Shown: piece after piece, positions 17,201-29,200 of the stretch
Position numbering within the stretch: position 1 is the stretch's first letter
Layout of the letters: each line of letters starts with the position of its first letter
NCBI GenBank assembly: GCA_028752905.1
Contig: JAQNBH010000010.1
Location: forward strand, 27,317,881 to 27,381,880
DNA: 64,000 nucleotides
Direction of reading: 5' to 3'
Source: Cladorhizidae sp. MBARI D1340-BT2
Lineage: Eukaryota > Porifera > Demospongiae > Poecilosclerida > Cladorhizidae
Program-made: the position numbers and the translations under genes
The notes under the pieces: generated by a model
What the model was told of the DNA's origin: nothing
The model's input: the letters and a program-made list of their open reading frames with translations, nothing else
Databases searched by the model: none

Positions 17201-20200
17201 AGCACCTACTTCACTGTTGGTTCTAGCCTCTATTTGTTAAGCACCTACTTCACTGTTGGTTCTAGCCTCTATTTGTTAAGCACCTACTTCACTGTTGGTA
17301 AGCCTCTATTTGTTAAGCACCTACTTCACTGTTGGTTCTAGCCTCTATTTGTTAAGCACCTACTTCACTGTTGGTTCTAGCCTCTATTTGTTAAGCACCT
17401 ACTTCACTATTGGGTCTAGCCTCTATTTGTTAAGCACCTACTTCACTGTTGGTTCTAGCCTCTATTTGTTAAGCACCTACTTCACTATTGGGTCTAGCCT
17501 CTATTTGTTAAGCACCTACTTCACTGTTGGTACTAGCCTCTATTTGTTAAGCACCTACTTCACTGTTGGTTCTAGCCTCTATTTGTTAAGCACCTACTAC
17601 ACTGTTGGTTCTAGCCTCTTTTTGTTAAGCACCTACTTCACTGTTGGTTCTAGCCTCTATTTGTTAAGCACCTACTTCACTGTTGGCTCTAGCCTCTATT
17701 TGTTAAGCACCTACTACACTGTTGGTTCTAGCCTCTATTTGTTAAGCACCTACTTCACTGTTGGTTCTAGCCTCTATTTGTTAAGCACCTACTTCACTGT
17801 TGGCTCTAGCCTCTATTTGTTAAGCACCTACTTCACTGTTGGTTCTAGCCTCTATTTGTTAAGCACCTACTTCACTGCTGGCTCTAGCCTCTATTTGTTA
17901 AGCACCTACTTCACTATTGGGTCTAGCCTCTATTTGTTAAGCACCTACTTCACTATTGGGTCTAGCCTCTATTTGTTAAGCACCTACTTCACTGCTGGCT
18001 CTAGCCTCTATTTGTTAAGCACCTACTTCACTATTGGGTCTAGCCTCTATTTGTTAAGCACCTACTTCACTATTGGGTCTAGCCTCTATTTGTTAAGCAC
18101 CTACTACACTGTTGGTTCTAGCCTCTATTTGTTAAGCACCTACTTCACTATTGGGTCTAGCCTCTATTTGTTAAGCACCTACTTCACTGTTGGTAAGCCT
18201 CTATTTGTTAAGCACCTACTTCACTATTGGGTCTAGCCTCTATTTGTTAAGCACCTACTACACTGTTGGTTCTAGCCTCTTTTTGTTAAGCACCTACTTC
18301 ACTGTTGGTTCTAGCCTCTATTTGTTAAGCACCTACTTCACTGTTGGCTCTAGCCTCTATTTGTTAAGCACCTACTACACTGTTGGTTCTAGCCTCTATT
18401 TGTTAAGCACCTACTTCACTGTTGGTTCTAGCCTCTATTTGTTAAGCACCTACTTCACTGTTGGCTCTAGCCTCTATTTGTTAAGCACCTACTTCACTGT
18501 TGGTTCTAGCCTCTATTTGTTAAGCACCTACTTCACTATTGGGTCTAGCCTCTATTTGTTAAGCACCTACTTCACTATTGGTCTATTTGTTAAGCACCTA
18601 CTTCACTGTTGGTTCTAGCCTCTATTTGTTAAGCACCTACTACACTGTTGGTTCTAGCCTCTTTTTGTTAAGCACCTACTTCACTGTTGGTTCTAGCCTC
18701 TATTTGTTAAGCACCTACTTCACTGTTGGCTCTAGCCTCTATTTGTTAAGCACCTACTACACTGTTGGTTCTAGCCTCTATTTGTTAAGCACCTACACTT
18801 CACTGTTGGTTCTAGCCTCTATTTGTTAAGCACCTACTTCACTATTGGGTCTAGCCTCTATTTGTTAAGCACCTACTTCACTATTGGGTCTAGCCTCTAT
18901 TTGTTAAGCACCTACTTCACTATTGGGTCTAGCCTCTATTTGTTAAGCACCTACTTCACTATTGGGTCTAGCCTCTATTTGTTAAGCACCTACTACACTG
19001 TTGGTTCTAGCCTCTATTTGTTAAGCACCTACTTCACTATTGGGTCTAGCCTCTATTTGTTAAGCACCTACTTCACTGTTGGTAAGCCTCTATTTGTTAA
19101 GCACCTACTTCACTGTTGGTTCTAGCCTCTATTTGTTAAGCACCTACTTCACTATTGGGTCTAGCCTCTATTTGTTAAGCACCTACTTCACTGTTGGCTC
19201 TAGCCTCTATTTGTTAAGCACCTACTACACTGTTGGTTCTAGCCTCTATTTGTTAAGCACCTACTTCACTGTTGGTTCTAGCCTCTATTTGTTAAGCACC
19301 TACTTCACTGTTGGCTCTAGCCTCTATTTGTTAAGCACCTACTTCACTGTTGGTTCTAGCCTCTATTTGTTAAGCACCTACTTCACTATTGGGTCTAGCC
19401 TCTATTTGTTAAGCACCTACTTCACTATTGGTCTATTTGTTAAGCACCTACTTCACTGTTGGTTCTAGCCTCTATTTGTTAAGCACCTACTTCACTATTG
19501 GGTCTAGCCTCTATTTGTTAAGCACCTACTTCACTATTGGTTCTAGCCTCTATTTGTTAAGCACCTACTTCACTGTTGGCTCTAGCCTCTATTTGTTAAG
19601 CACCTACTTCACTATTGGTTCTAGCCTCTATTTGTTAAGCACCTACTACACTGTTGGTTCTAGCCTCTATTTGTTAAGCACCTACTTCACTGTTGGCTCT
19701 AGCCTCTATTTGTTAAGCACCTACTTCACTATTGGTTCTAGCCTCTATTTGTTAAGCACCTACTTCACTGTTGGCTCTAGCCTCTATTTGTTAAGCACCT
19801 ACTTCACTGTTGGTTCTAGCCTCTATTTGTTAAGCACCTACTACACTGTTGGTTCTAGCCTCTATTTGTTAAGCACCTACTTCACTATTGGTTCTAGCCT
19901 CTATTTGTTAAGCACCTACTTCACTGTTGGCTCTAGCCTCTATTTGTTAAGCACCTACTTCACTGTTGGTTCTAGCCTCTATTTGTTAAGCACCTACTTC
20001 ACTGTTGGTTCTAGCCTCTATTTGTTAAGCACCTACTTCACTATTGGTTCTAGCCTCTATTTGTTAAGCACCTACTTCACTGTTGGTTCTAGCCTCTATT
20101 TGTTAAGCACCTACTTCACTATTGGGTCTAGCCTCTATTTGTTAAGCACCTACTACACTGTTGGTTCTAGCCTCTATTTGTTAAGCACCTACTTCACTGT

Positions 20201-23200
20201 TGGTTCTAGCCTCTATTTGTTAAGCACCTACTTCACTGTTGGCTCTAGCCTCTATTTGTTAAGCACCTACTTCACTATTGGGTCTAGCCTCTATTTGTTA
20301 AGCACCTACTTCACTATTGGGTCTAGCCTCTATTTGTTAAGCACCTACTTCACTGTTGGCTCTAGCTCTCTATTTGTTAAGCACCTACTTCACTATTGGG
20401 TCTAGCCTCTATTTGTTAAGCACCTACTTCACTGTTGGTAAGCCTCTATTTGTTAAGCACCTACTTCACTATTGGGTCTAGCCTCTATTTGTTAAGCACC
20501 TACTTCACTGTTGGTAAGCCTCTATTTGTTAAGCACCTACTTCACTATTGGGTCTAGCCTCTATTTGTTAAGCACCTACTTCACTGTTGGTACTAGCCTC
20601 TATTTGTTAAGCACCTACTTCACTGTTGGTTCTAGCCTCTATTTGTTAAGCACCTACTTCACTATTGGGTCTAGCCTCTATTTGTTAAGCACCTACTTCA
20701 CTGTTGGTTCTAGCCTCTATTTGTTAAGCACCTACTTCACTGTTGGTTCTAGCCTCTATTTGTTAAGCACCTACTTCACTGTTGGTAAGCCTCTATTTGT
20801 TAAGCACCTACTTCACTGTTGGTTCTAGCCTCTATTTGTTAAGCACCTACTTCACTGTTGGTTCTAGCCTCTATTTGTTAAGCACCTACTTCACTATTGG
20901 GTCTAGCCTCTATTTGTTAAGCACCTACTTCACTGTTGGTAAGCCTCTATTTGTTAAGCACCTACTTCACTATTGGGTCTAGCCTCTATTTGTTAAGCAC
21001 CTACTTCACTGTTGGTACTAGCCTCTATTTGTTAAGCACCTACTTCACTGTTGGTTCTAGCCTCTATTTGTTAAGCACCTACTACACTGTTGGTTCTAGC
21101 CTCTTTTTGTTAAGCACCTACTTCACTGTTGGTTCTAGCCTCTATTTGTTAAGCACCTACTTCACTGTTGGCTCTAGCCTCTATTTGTTAAGCACCTACT
21201 ACACTGTTGGTTCTAGCCTCTATTTGTTAAGCACCTACTTCACTGTTGGTTCTAGCCTCTATTTGTTAAGCACCTACTTCACTGTTGGCTCTAGCCTCTA
21301 TTTGTTAAGCACCTACTTCACTGTTGGTTCTAGCCTCTATTTGTTAAGCACCTACTTCACTGCTGGCTCTAGCCTCTATTTGTTAAGCACCTACTTCACT
21401 ATTGGGTCTAGCCTCTATTTGTTAAGCACCTACTTCACTATTGGGTCTAGCCTCTATTTGTTAAGCACCTACTTCACTGCTGGCTCTAGCCTCTATTTGT
21501 TAAGCACCTACTTCACTATTGGGTCTAGCCTCTATTTGTTAAGCACCTACTTCACTATTGGGTCTAGCCTCTATTTGTTAAGCACCTACTACACTGTTGG
21601 TTCTAGCCTCTATTTGTTAAGCACCTACTTCACTATTGGGTCTAGCCTCTATTTGTTAAGCACCTACTTCACTGTTGGTAAGCCTCTATTTGTTAAGCAC
21701 CTACTTCACTATTGGGTCTAGCCTCTATTTGTTAAGCACCTACTACACTGTTGGTTCTAGCCTCTTTTTGTTAAGCACCTACTTCACTGTTGGTTCTAGC
21801 CTCTATTTGTTAAGCACCTACTTCACTGTTGGCTCTAGCCTCTATTTGTTAAGCACCTACTACACTGTTGGTTCTAGCCTCTATTTGTTAAGCACCTACT
21901 TCACTGTTGGTTCTAGCCTCTATTTGTTAAGCACCTACTTCACTGTTGGCTCTAGCCTCTATTTGTTAAGCACCTACTTCACTGTTGGTTCTAGCCTCTA
22001 TTTGTTAAGCACCTACTTCACTATTGGGTCTAGCCTCTATTTGTTAAGCACCTACTTCACTATTGGTCTATTTGTTAAGCACCTACTTCACTGTTGGTTC
22101 TAGCCTCTATTTGTTAAGCACCTACTACACTGTTGGTTCTAGCCTCTTTTTGTTAAGCACCTACTTCACTGTTGGTTCTAGCCTCTATTTGTTAAGCACC
22201 TACTTCACTGTTGGCTCTAGCCTCTATTTGTTAAGCACCTACTACACTGTTGGTTCTAGCCTCTATTTGTTAAGCACCTACACTTCACTGTTGGTTCTAG
22301 CCTCTATTTGTTAAGCACCTACTTCACTATTGGGTCTAGCCTCTATTTGTTAAGCACCTACTTCACTATTGGGTCTAGCCTCTATTTGTTAAGCACCTAC
22401 TTCACTATTGGGTCTAGCCTCTATTTGTTAAGCACCTACTTCACTATTGGGTCTAGCCTCTATTTGTTAAGCACCTACTACACTGTTGGTTCTAGCCTCT
22501 ATTTGTTAAGCACCTACTTCACTATTGGGTCTAGCCTCTATTTGTTAAGCACCTACTTCACTGTTGGTAAGCCTCTATTTGTTAAGCACCTACTTCACTG
22601 TTGGTTCTAGCCTCTATTTGTTAAGCACCTACTTCACTATTGGGTCTAGCCTCTATTTGTTAAGCACCTACTTCACTGTTGGCTCTAGCCTCTATTTGTT
22701 AAGCACCTACTACACTGTTGGTTCTAGCCTCTATTTGTTAAGCACCTACTTCACTGTTGGTTCTAGCCTCTATTTGTTAAGCACCTACTTCACTGTTGGC
22801 TCTAGCCTCTATTTGTTAAGCACCTACTTCACTGTTGGTTCTAGCCTCTATTTGTTAAGCACCTACTTCACTATTGGGTCTAGCCTCTATTTGTTAAGCA
22901 CCTACTTCACTATTGGTCTATTTGTTAAGCACCTAATTCACTGTTGGTTCTAGCCTCTATTTGTTAAGCACCTACTTCACTATTGGGTCTAGCCTCTATT
23001 TGTTAAGCACCTACTTCACTATTGGTTCTAGCCTCTATTTGTTAAGCACCTACTTCACTGTTGGCTCTAGCCTCTATTTGTTAAGCACCTACTTCACTGT
23101 TGGTTCTAGCCTCTATTTGTTAAGCACCTACTTCACTATTGGGTCTAGCCTCTATTTGTTAAGCACCTACTTCACTATTGGTCTATTTGTTAAGCACCTA

Positions 23201-26200
23201 CTTCACTATTGGGTCTAGCCTCTATTTGTTAAGCACCTACTTTACTATTGGGTCTAGCCTCTATTTGTTAAGCACCTACTTCACTATTGGTCTATTTGTT
23301 AAGCACCTACTTCACTGTTGGTAAGCCTCTATTTGTTAAGCACCTACTTCACTGTTGGTTCTAGCCTCTATTTGTTAAGCACCTACTTCACTATTGGGTC
23401 TAGCCTCTATTTGTTAAGCACCTACTTCACTATTGGTCTATTTGTTAAGCACCTACTTCACTGTTGGTTCTAGCCTCTATTTGTTAAGCACCTACTTCAC
23501 TATTGGGTCTAGCCTCTATTTGTTAAGCACCTACTTCACTATTGGTCTATTTGTTAAGCACCTACTTCACTGTTGGTAAGCCTCTATTTGTTAAGCACCT
23601 ACTTCACTATTGGTTCTAGCCTCAAGGCGGGACTAATCCATTTCTGGGACTTTTTTAAAATTCATTCAACAATTTTGACAGCACTTAGAGAACCCACATA
23701 CATGCATTTTGAATGGATGAAAACATCATAACTTTTAAAATGGATATTTAAGAAAGGTCAGTGTTTTGCTCATGATTAGCAACATTCCAGGGCTAATATC
23801 TCCCCCATAGATTTTTTTTTAGTGGATTCTTTCCATTCAAATGAAAGAGTACGAAAAGAGCTTTCAAATGATATATTAAAAGTTGATATAGGACAAAGCA
23901 TGGCCCAGTTATTGCACACAAACTTGAAATAACTCATTTTGAGATAACGGCTCTTGAAAAAAGTACATTATTATGTTCTCTATCTTCCTTTCAGGTTCGT
24001 AACTTCGAATTTATGTAGTCAATAGCATGGACAAAAGTGTGTATAACTTTGCAGTGAAGCATTCAAATGCTCTGAAACTTGAAATAGAAATACTACATGA
24101 ACTATACTATAGAATGAATAAATAATCTTTAAAAAAAAGTTTTTTTGGGGGATCAATGGATTAGTCCCGCCTTAAGCACCTCCTATTTCACTGTTTGTTG
24201 GTTCTAGCCTCTATTTGTTATGCCCCTACTTACTTCACTGTTGGTTCTAGTCTCTGTTTGTTAAGCACCTACTTCACTGTTGGTTCTAGCCTCTATTTGT
24301 TATGCACCTACTTCCCTGTTGGTTCTAGCCTCTACTTGTTAAGCACCTACTTCATTCTAGCCTCTACTTGTTAAGCACCTACTTCACTGTTGGTTCTAGC
24401 CTCTATTTGTTAAGCACCTACTGTACTGTTGGCTCTAGCCTCTATTTGTTAAGCACCTACTTCACTGTTGGTTCTAGCCTCTACTTGTTAAGCACCTACT
24501 TCATAGTTAGTTCTAGCCTCTATTTGTTAAACACCTACTTCACTGTTGGTTCTAGCCTCTATTTGTTAAGCACCTACTTCATAGTTAGTTCTAGCTGTTA
24601 AACACCTACTTCACTGTTGGTTCTAGCCTCTATTTGTTAAGCACCTACTTCACTGTTGGTTCTAGCCTCTATTTGTTAAGCACCTACTTCACTGTTGGTT
24701 CTAGCCTCTATTTGTTAAGCACCTACTTCACTGTTGATTCTAGCTTCTATTTATTGAGCACCTACTTCACTGTTGGTTCTAGCCTCTATTTGTTAAGCAC
24801 CTACTTCACTGTTGGTTCTAGCCTCTATTTGTTAAGCACCTACTTCACTGTTGGTTCTAGCCTCTATTTGTTAAGCACCTACTTCACTGTTGGTTCTAGC
24901 CTCTATTTGTTAAGCACCTACTTCACTGTTGGTTCTAGCTTCTATTTATTGAGCACCTACTTCACTGTTGGTTCTAGCCTCTATTTGTTAAGCACCTACT
25001 TCACTGTTGGTTCTAGCCTCTATTTGTTAAGCACCTACTTCACTGTTGGTTCTAGCCTCTATTTGTTAAGCACCTACTTCACTGTTGGTTCTAGCCTCTA
25101 TTTGTTAAGCACCTACTTCACTGTTGGTTCTAGCCTCTATTTGTTAAGCACCTACTTCACTATTGGTTCTAGCCTCTATTTGTTAAGCACCTACTTCACT
25201 GTTGGTTCTAGCCTCTATTTGTTAAGCACCTACTTCACTGTTGGTTCTAGCTTCTATTTATTGAGCACCTACTTCACTGTTGGTTCTAGCCTCTATTTGT
25301 TAGGCACCTACTTCACTGTTGGTTCCAGCCTCTATTTGTTAAGCACCTACTTCACTGTTGGTTCTAGCCTCTATTTATTAAGCACCTACTTCACTGTTGG
25401 CTCTAGCCTCTATTTATTAAGCACCTACTGTACTGTTGGTTCTAGCCTCTATTTATTGAGCACCTACTTCACTGTTGGTTCTAGCTCCTATTTATTGAGC
25501 ACCTACTTCACTGTTGGTTCTAGCCTCTATTTGTTAAGCACCTACTTCACTGTTGGTTCTAGTCTCTATTTATTAAGCACATACTGTACTGTTGGCTCTA
25601 GCCTCTATTTGTTAAGCACCTACTTCACTGTTGGTTCTAGCCTCTATTTATTGAGCACCTACTTCACTGTTGGCTCTAGCCTCTATTTATTGAGCACCTA
25701 CTTCACTGTTGGCTCTAGCCTCTATTTGTTAAGCACCTACTTCACTGTTGGTTCCAGCCTCTATTTATTGAGCACCTACTTCACTGTTGGTGTATCTGTT
25801 AACTGATTGGCTGCTGACCTTTAGTTCTTGTTTGTTGTAGCTGTTATATTTTTTACTTTTTTTAAGAATAAACTTTTCAAATTGTTCACACTGTTAGAAA
25901 GCAAACGCAATAAGCTTCAGGTGGTGCTGCAAGAATCAGCTCCATTGAGGTAAGCAGGCAAGAGCCATGCAACGCTACGTTGCTATGTCTACGACAAAAC
26001 TTAGCAAACAAATCCATCCCTGTGCACTTCCTTGCTCGAGCAAAATTCAGAGTGGTTCCTGGTAAGCTTAAGTGCAGCTTTCCATCGGCGACAAACTTCC
26101 AGAAGTAGTAGCAAAAGCCAGGAAGAGACCGTAACTCACTGGCTGTTGCCATCGTCAGCCATTAAAAACTTTCTTTAATTTTGCTGACTCGTCATGTCCA

Positions 26201-29200
26201 ACCAGAAATAAAGTTTCAGCATAGTCTATTGGGCATGTGCATACAGATAATGGCGTGCGGGTGGTTCGAATTCTTTAATATAATCGCCCCCATCCCCCCT
26301 TCCCCGAGGTTTGAGTTTGTACCATGTAGCACTAATGGCGTTTACTGGGTTAAGTATTAACTGTGGCCAGGCCCACTCCTGCTCACAGTCAGTATGTCTT
26401 GCATATCATGAAGATAGAAGATTTGTAGACGTGATGTCTAAGCTAGCTCTGCTAGTACATCCGGTGATCCATATCCGGTGGTCGTACCAATGGGAAACTA
26501 TCCGTACCAATGGAAGCGATGTGTATCAATGGGAGGAGATCCGTACCAATGTGAGGAGATCCGTACCAATGTGAGGAGATCCGTACCAATGTGAGGAGAT
26601 CCGTACCAATGTGAGGAGATCCGTACCAATAGGAGGAGATCCGTACCAATGTGAAGAGATCCGTACCAATGTGAGGAGATCCGTACCAATGGAAGCGATG
26701 TGTACCAATGGAAGGAGATCCGTACCAATGGAAGCGATGTGTACCAATAGGAAATTGGATTCATCTGTGCATGGACATTACATGTTAAGGGGCTGCTTGG
26801 GTGTTAAGCACCCGTTATCTTGCTCGCTGCTGCTTCGATCAGCCCGCTCAACACCCACCTTTGATTGTATTTGTGAGTATCTCTGATGAGTCGTCTGAGA
26901 CTTGATGGTGTTGGAGGCACTGTTCAAGTGTTTTGCCAGAGAGGCTTCCAACAAGAATAATATGGCACTGTTCAAGTGTGTTTCTAAAGAGGCCCCCAAC
27001 AAGAATAATATGGCACTGTTCAAGTGTTTTGCTTGAGCAAGGAGCATATCCATGGTTGAGGGTGGTGTTCCTCTCAATGCTGCCACCATGTGCTTTCCCC
27101 GCCACTCCCCCTTGCAGGACACCTCTTCCCCACCACGCTTGGATTCCAAACTTTCTTATAAAAGTCACGCTCGCGACCAGGTGTCGGACTCCTTCTGTAG
27201 TGACCACGCCTTTCATTGCAGGCTCGGCCCAGCCACCAATTTTGAACCCACCCACTTGAATTTCCACTCTGGTTGAGACCATTCCACCAAATTTTCCGGG
27301 TACGTGATATTCTCCAGTGGACCTGGGAAAGGTTCTGTACGCATACCTGTCCAACGAGCTATTCTCATCTGCAAGGGACCTCAGGAGTGACGGTGGTCTT
27401 CTCCGGGAGGGAAGGCGGTCTTCTCCATTCTCTGTGTTGTTGTGTTGTTGTCCAATAAGTGCTTGTTGAGTGAGGTGCTATTAGTTTACAAGTGAGTATG
27501 CACCGAAGAACTGCTAAAAAGCAATGCCCATGTGCAGGCCAAGTCAGTTTCTTATGGGCAAGGGTACCCAGAAGTCATGCTGGAAAGTTCTAAGGGATTA
27601 TAAGTTAATGTATTTGTCCAGTACTGCCTCAAACCCTCCTAGACATCCTGGAATTCCTTGATAATTGCAGCTCTCAGGGTGCTCCTTAGTGACTGGAAAT
27701 ACATCATTAGGAGTACATGTATTCTAGAACTAGAGACATCTCTGGATTGCCAAGTATCCCTGGTTAAAGAGTCTCTTGATCCATGCTGTGTGGTCTGTCA
27801 CCCTCACTAGGGATACCTGGGACTGACCCAAGTATCCCAGGATACAGGTACTCCAGGATCCACGCTGTATTGTCAGTCACCCTCACTAGGGACATCCGAG
27901 GACAGACCCAAGTCCAAGGAAAGGTTGTAGCAGTACTTCCCTCACAGCCCTGCACTCTTAGCGTGGGTAACCATGGAGAGCAGCTCTGTAGAAGACCATA
28001 ACCGTGGAGAGCAGCTCTGTCGGGTACTTCTCAGAAGTGATACCTGGCCAGAACATCTCGACCACTTGGACGAGGTATTCAGAAGAGTTCTGAAGGCAGG
28101 TCTACATGTAAAGGAATCGAAGTGTGACTTTGCAGTCGATGAATGTCTAAAACACTCTTAAGATGCCATTTGCTCAATTCATCTTTACATTAGGTGCCGG
28201 TGATCTTCCATTGCCACGGCAACTCTAAATTCCAGTCTCTGGTGCTCTAGCTACCTCACAGAAATTTGATTGGTGTGGATTTGATTGACATCAGGCGATT
28301 TATTAAGCCACACCCACACCAAGCAATGGTACATGTATGTGGAAGATGGATAGCTATGTGCTGATGACTGCATCTTGGCCCTGTCGTTGACGGGGGTGGA
28401 GGGGGTGTAGGGGGGGAAGGAGGTTTGACCTGCCAGACTGGATATGCTGGTAACACAAACCGTCACCTGATTTTGTTTTGCCTGCTAAGTTTTCCAAACC
28501 TAATGTGTTTTCAGGACTGGGGTGTGGATATGAGGCCAGGTTCTTATGGTGGCGGCTACACATGCACCATTCTTGTGGAGGGGCAAACAGGAAAACATAG
28601 CTCTTGTATTTGGAAGTTGGGAGGAGTGGGGTGGAGCAGGGAGAGGGTTGGGGGAGCAGGAGAGGGTTGGGGGAGCAGGGAGAGGGTTGGGGGAGCAGGG
28701 AGAGGGTTGGGGGAGCAGGAGAGTTGGGGGAGCAGGGAGAGGGTTGGGGGAGCAGGGAGAGGGTTGGGGGAGCAGGGAGAGGGTTGGGGGAGCAGGGAGA
28801 GGGTTGGGGGAGCAGGGAGAGGGTTGGGGGAGCAGGAGAGGGTTGGGGGAGCAGGGAGAGGGTTGGGGGAGCAGGGAGAGGGTTGGGGGAGCAGGGAGAG
28901 GGTTGGGGGAGCAGGGAGAGGGTTGGGGGAGCAGGGAGAGGGTTGGGGGAGCAGGGAGAGGGTTGGGGGAGTAGGAGAGGGTTGGGGGAGCAGGGAGAGG
29001 GTTGGGGGAGCAGGGAGAGGGTTGGGGGAGCAGGGAGAGGGTTGGGGGAGCAGGGAGAGGGTTGGGGAGCAGGGAGAGGGATGGGGGAGCAGGGAGAGGG
29101 TTGGGGGAGCAGGGAGAGGGTTGGGGGAGCAGGGAGAGGGTTGGGGGAGCAGGGAGAGGGCTAGGGGAGCAGGGAGAGGGCTGGGGGGCAGGGAGAGGGT

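Noticed and set aside
15562..25806. Tandem plus-strand frames of up to about 390 codons ([13 protein letters not shown] repeats)
   Set aside because: A by-product of the 39-bp unit. Frequent 2-nt and 4-nt variants restart the frame, and the array lies within an intron of a well-supported gene on the same strand.
27120..27360. Minus-strand frame starting [20 protein letters not shown] as a coding exon
   Set aside because: Open but matches no family I know; it is present twice only because of the 3,179-bp duplication. May be a retroelement remnant, not supported enough to call.
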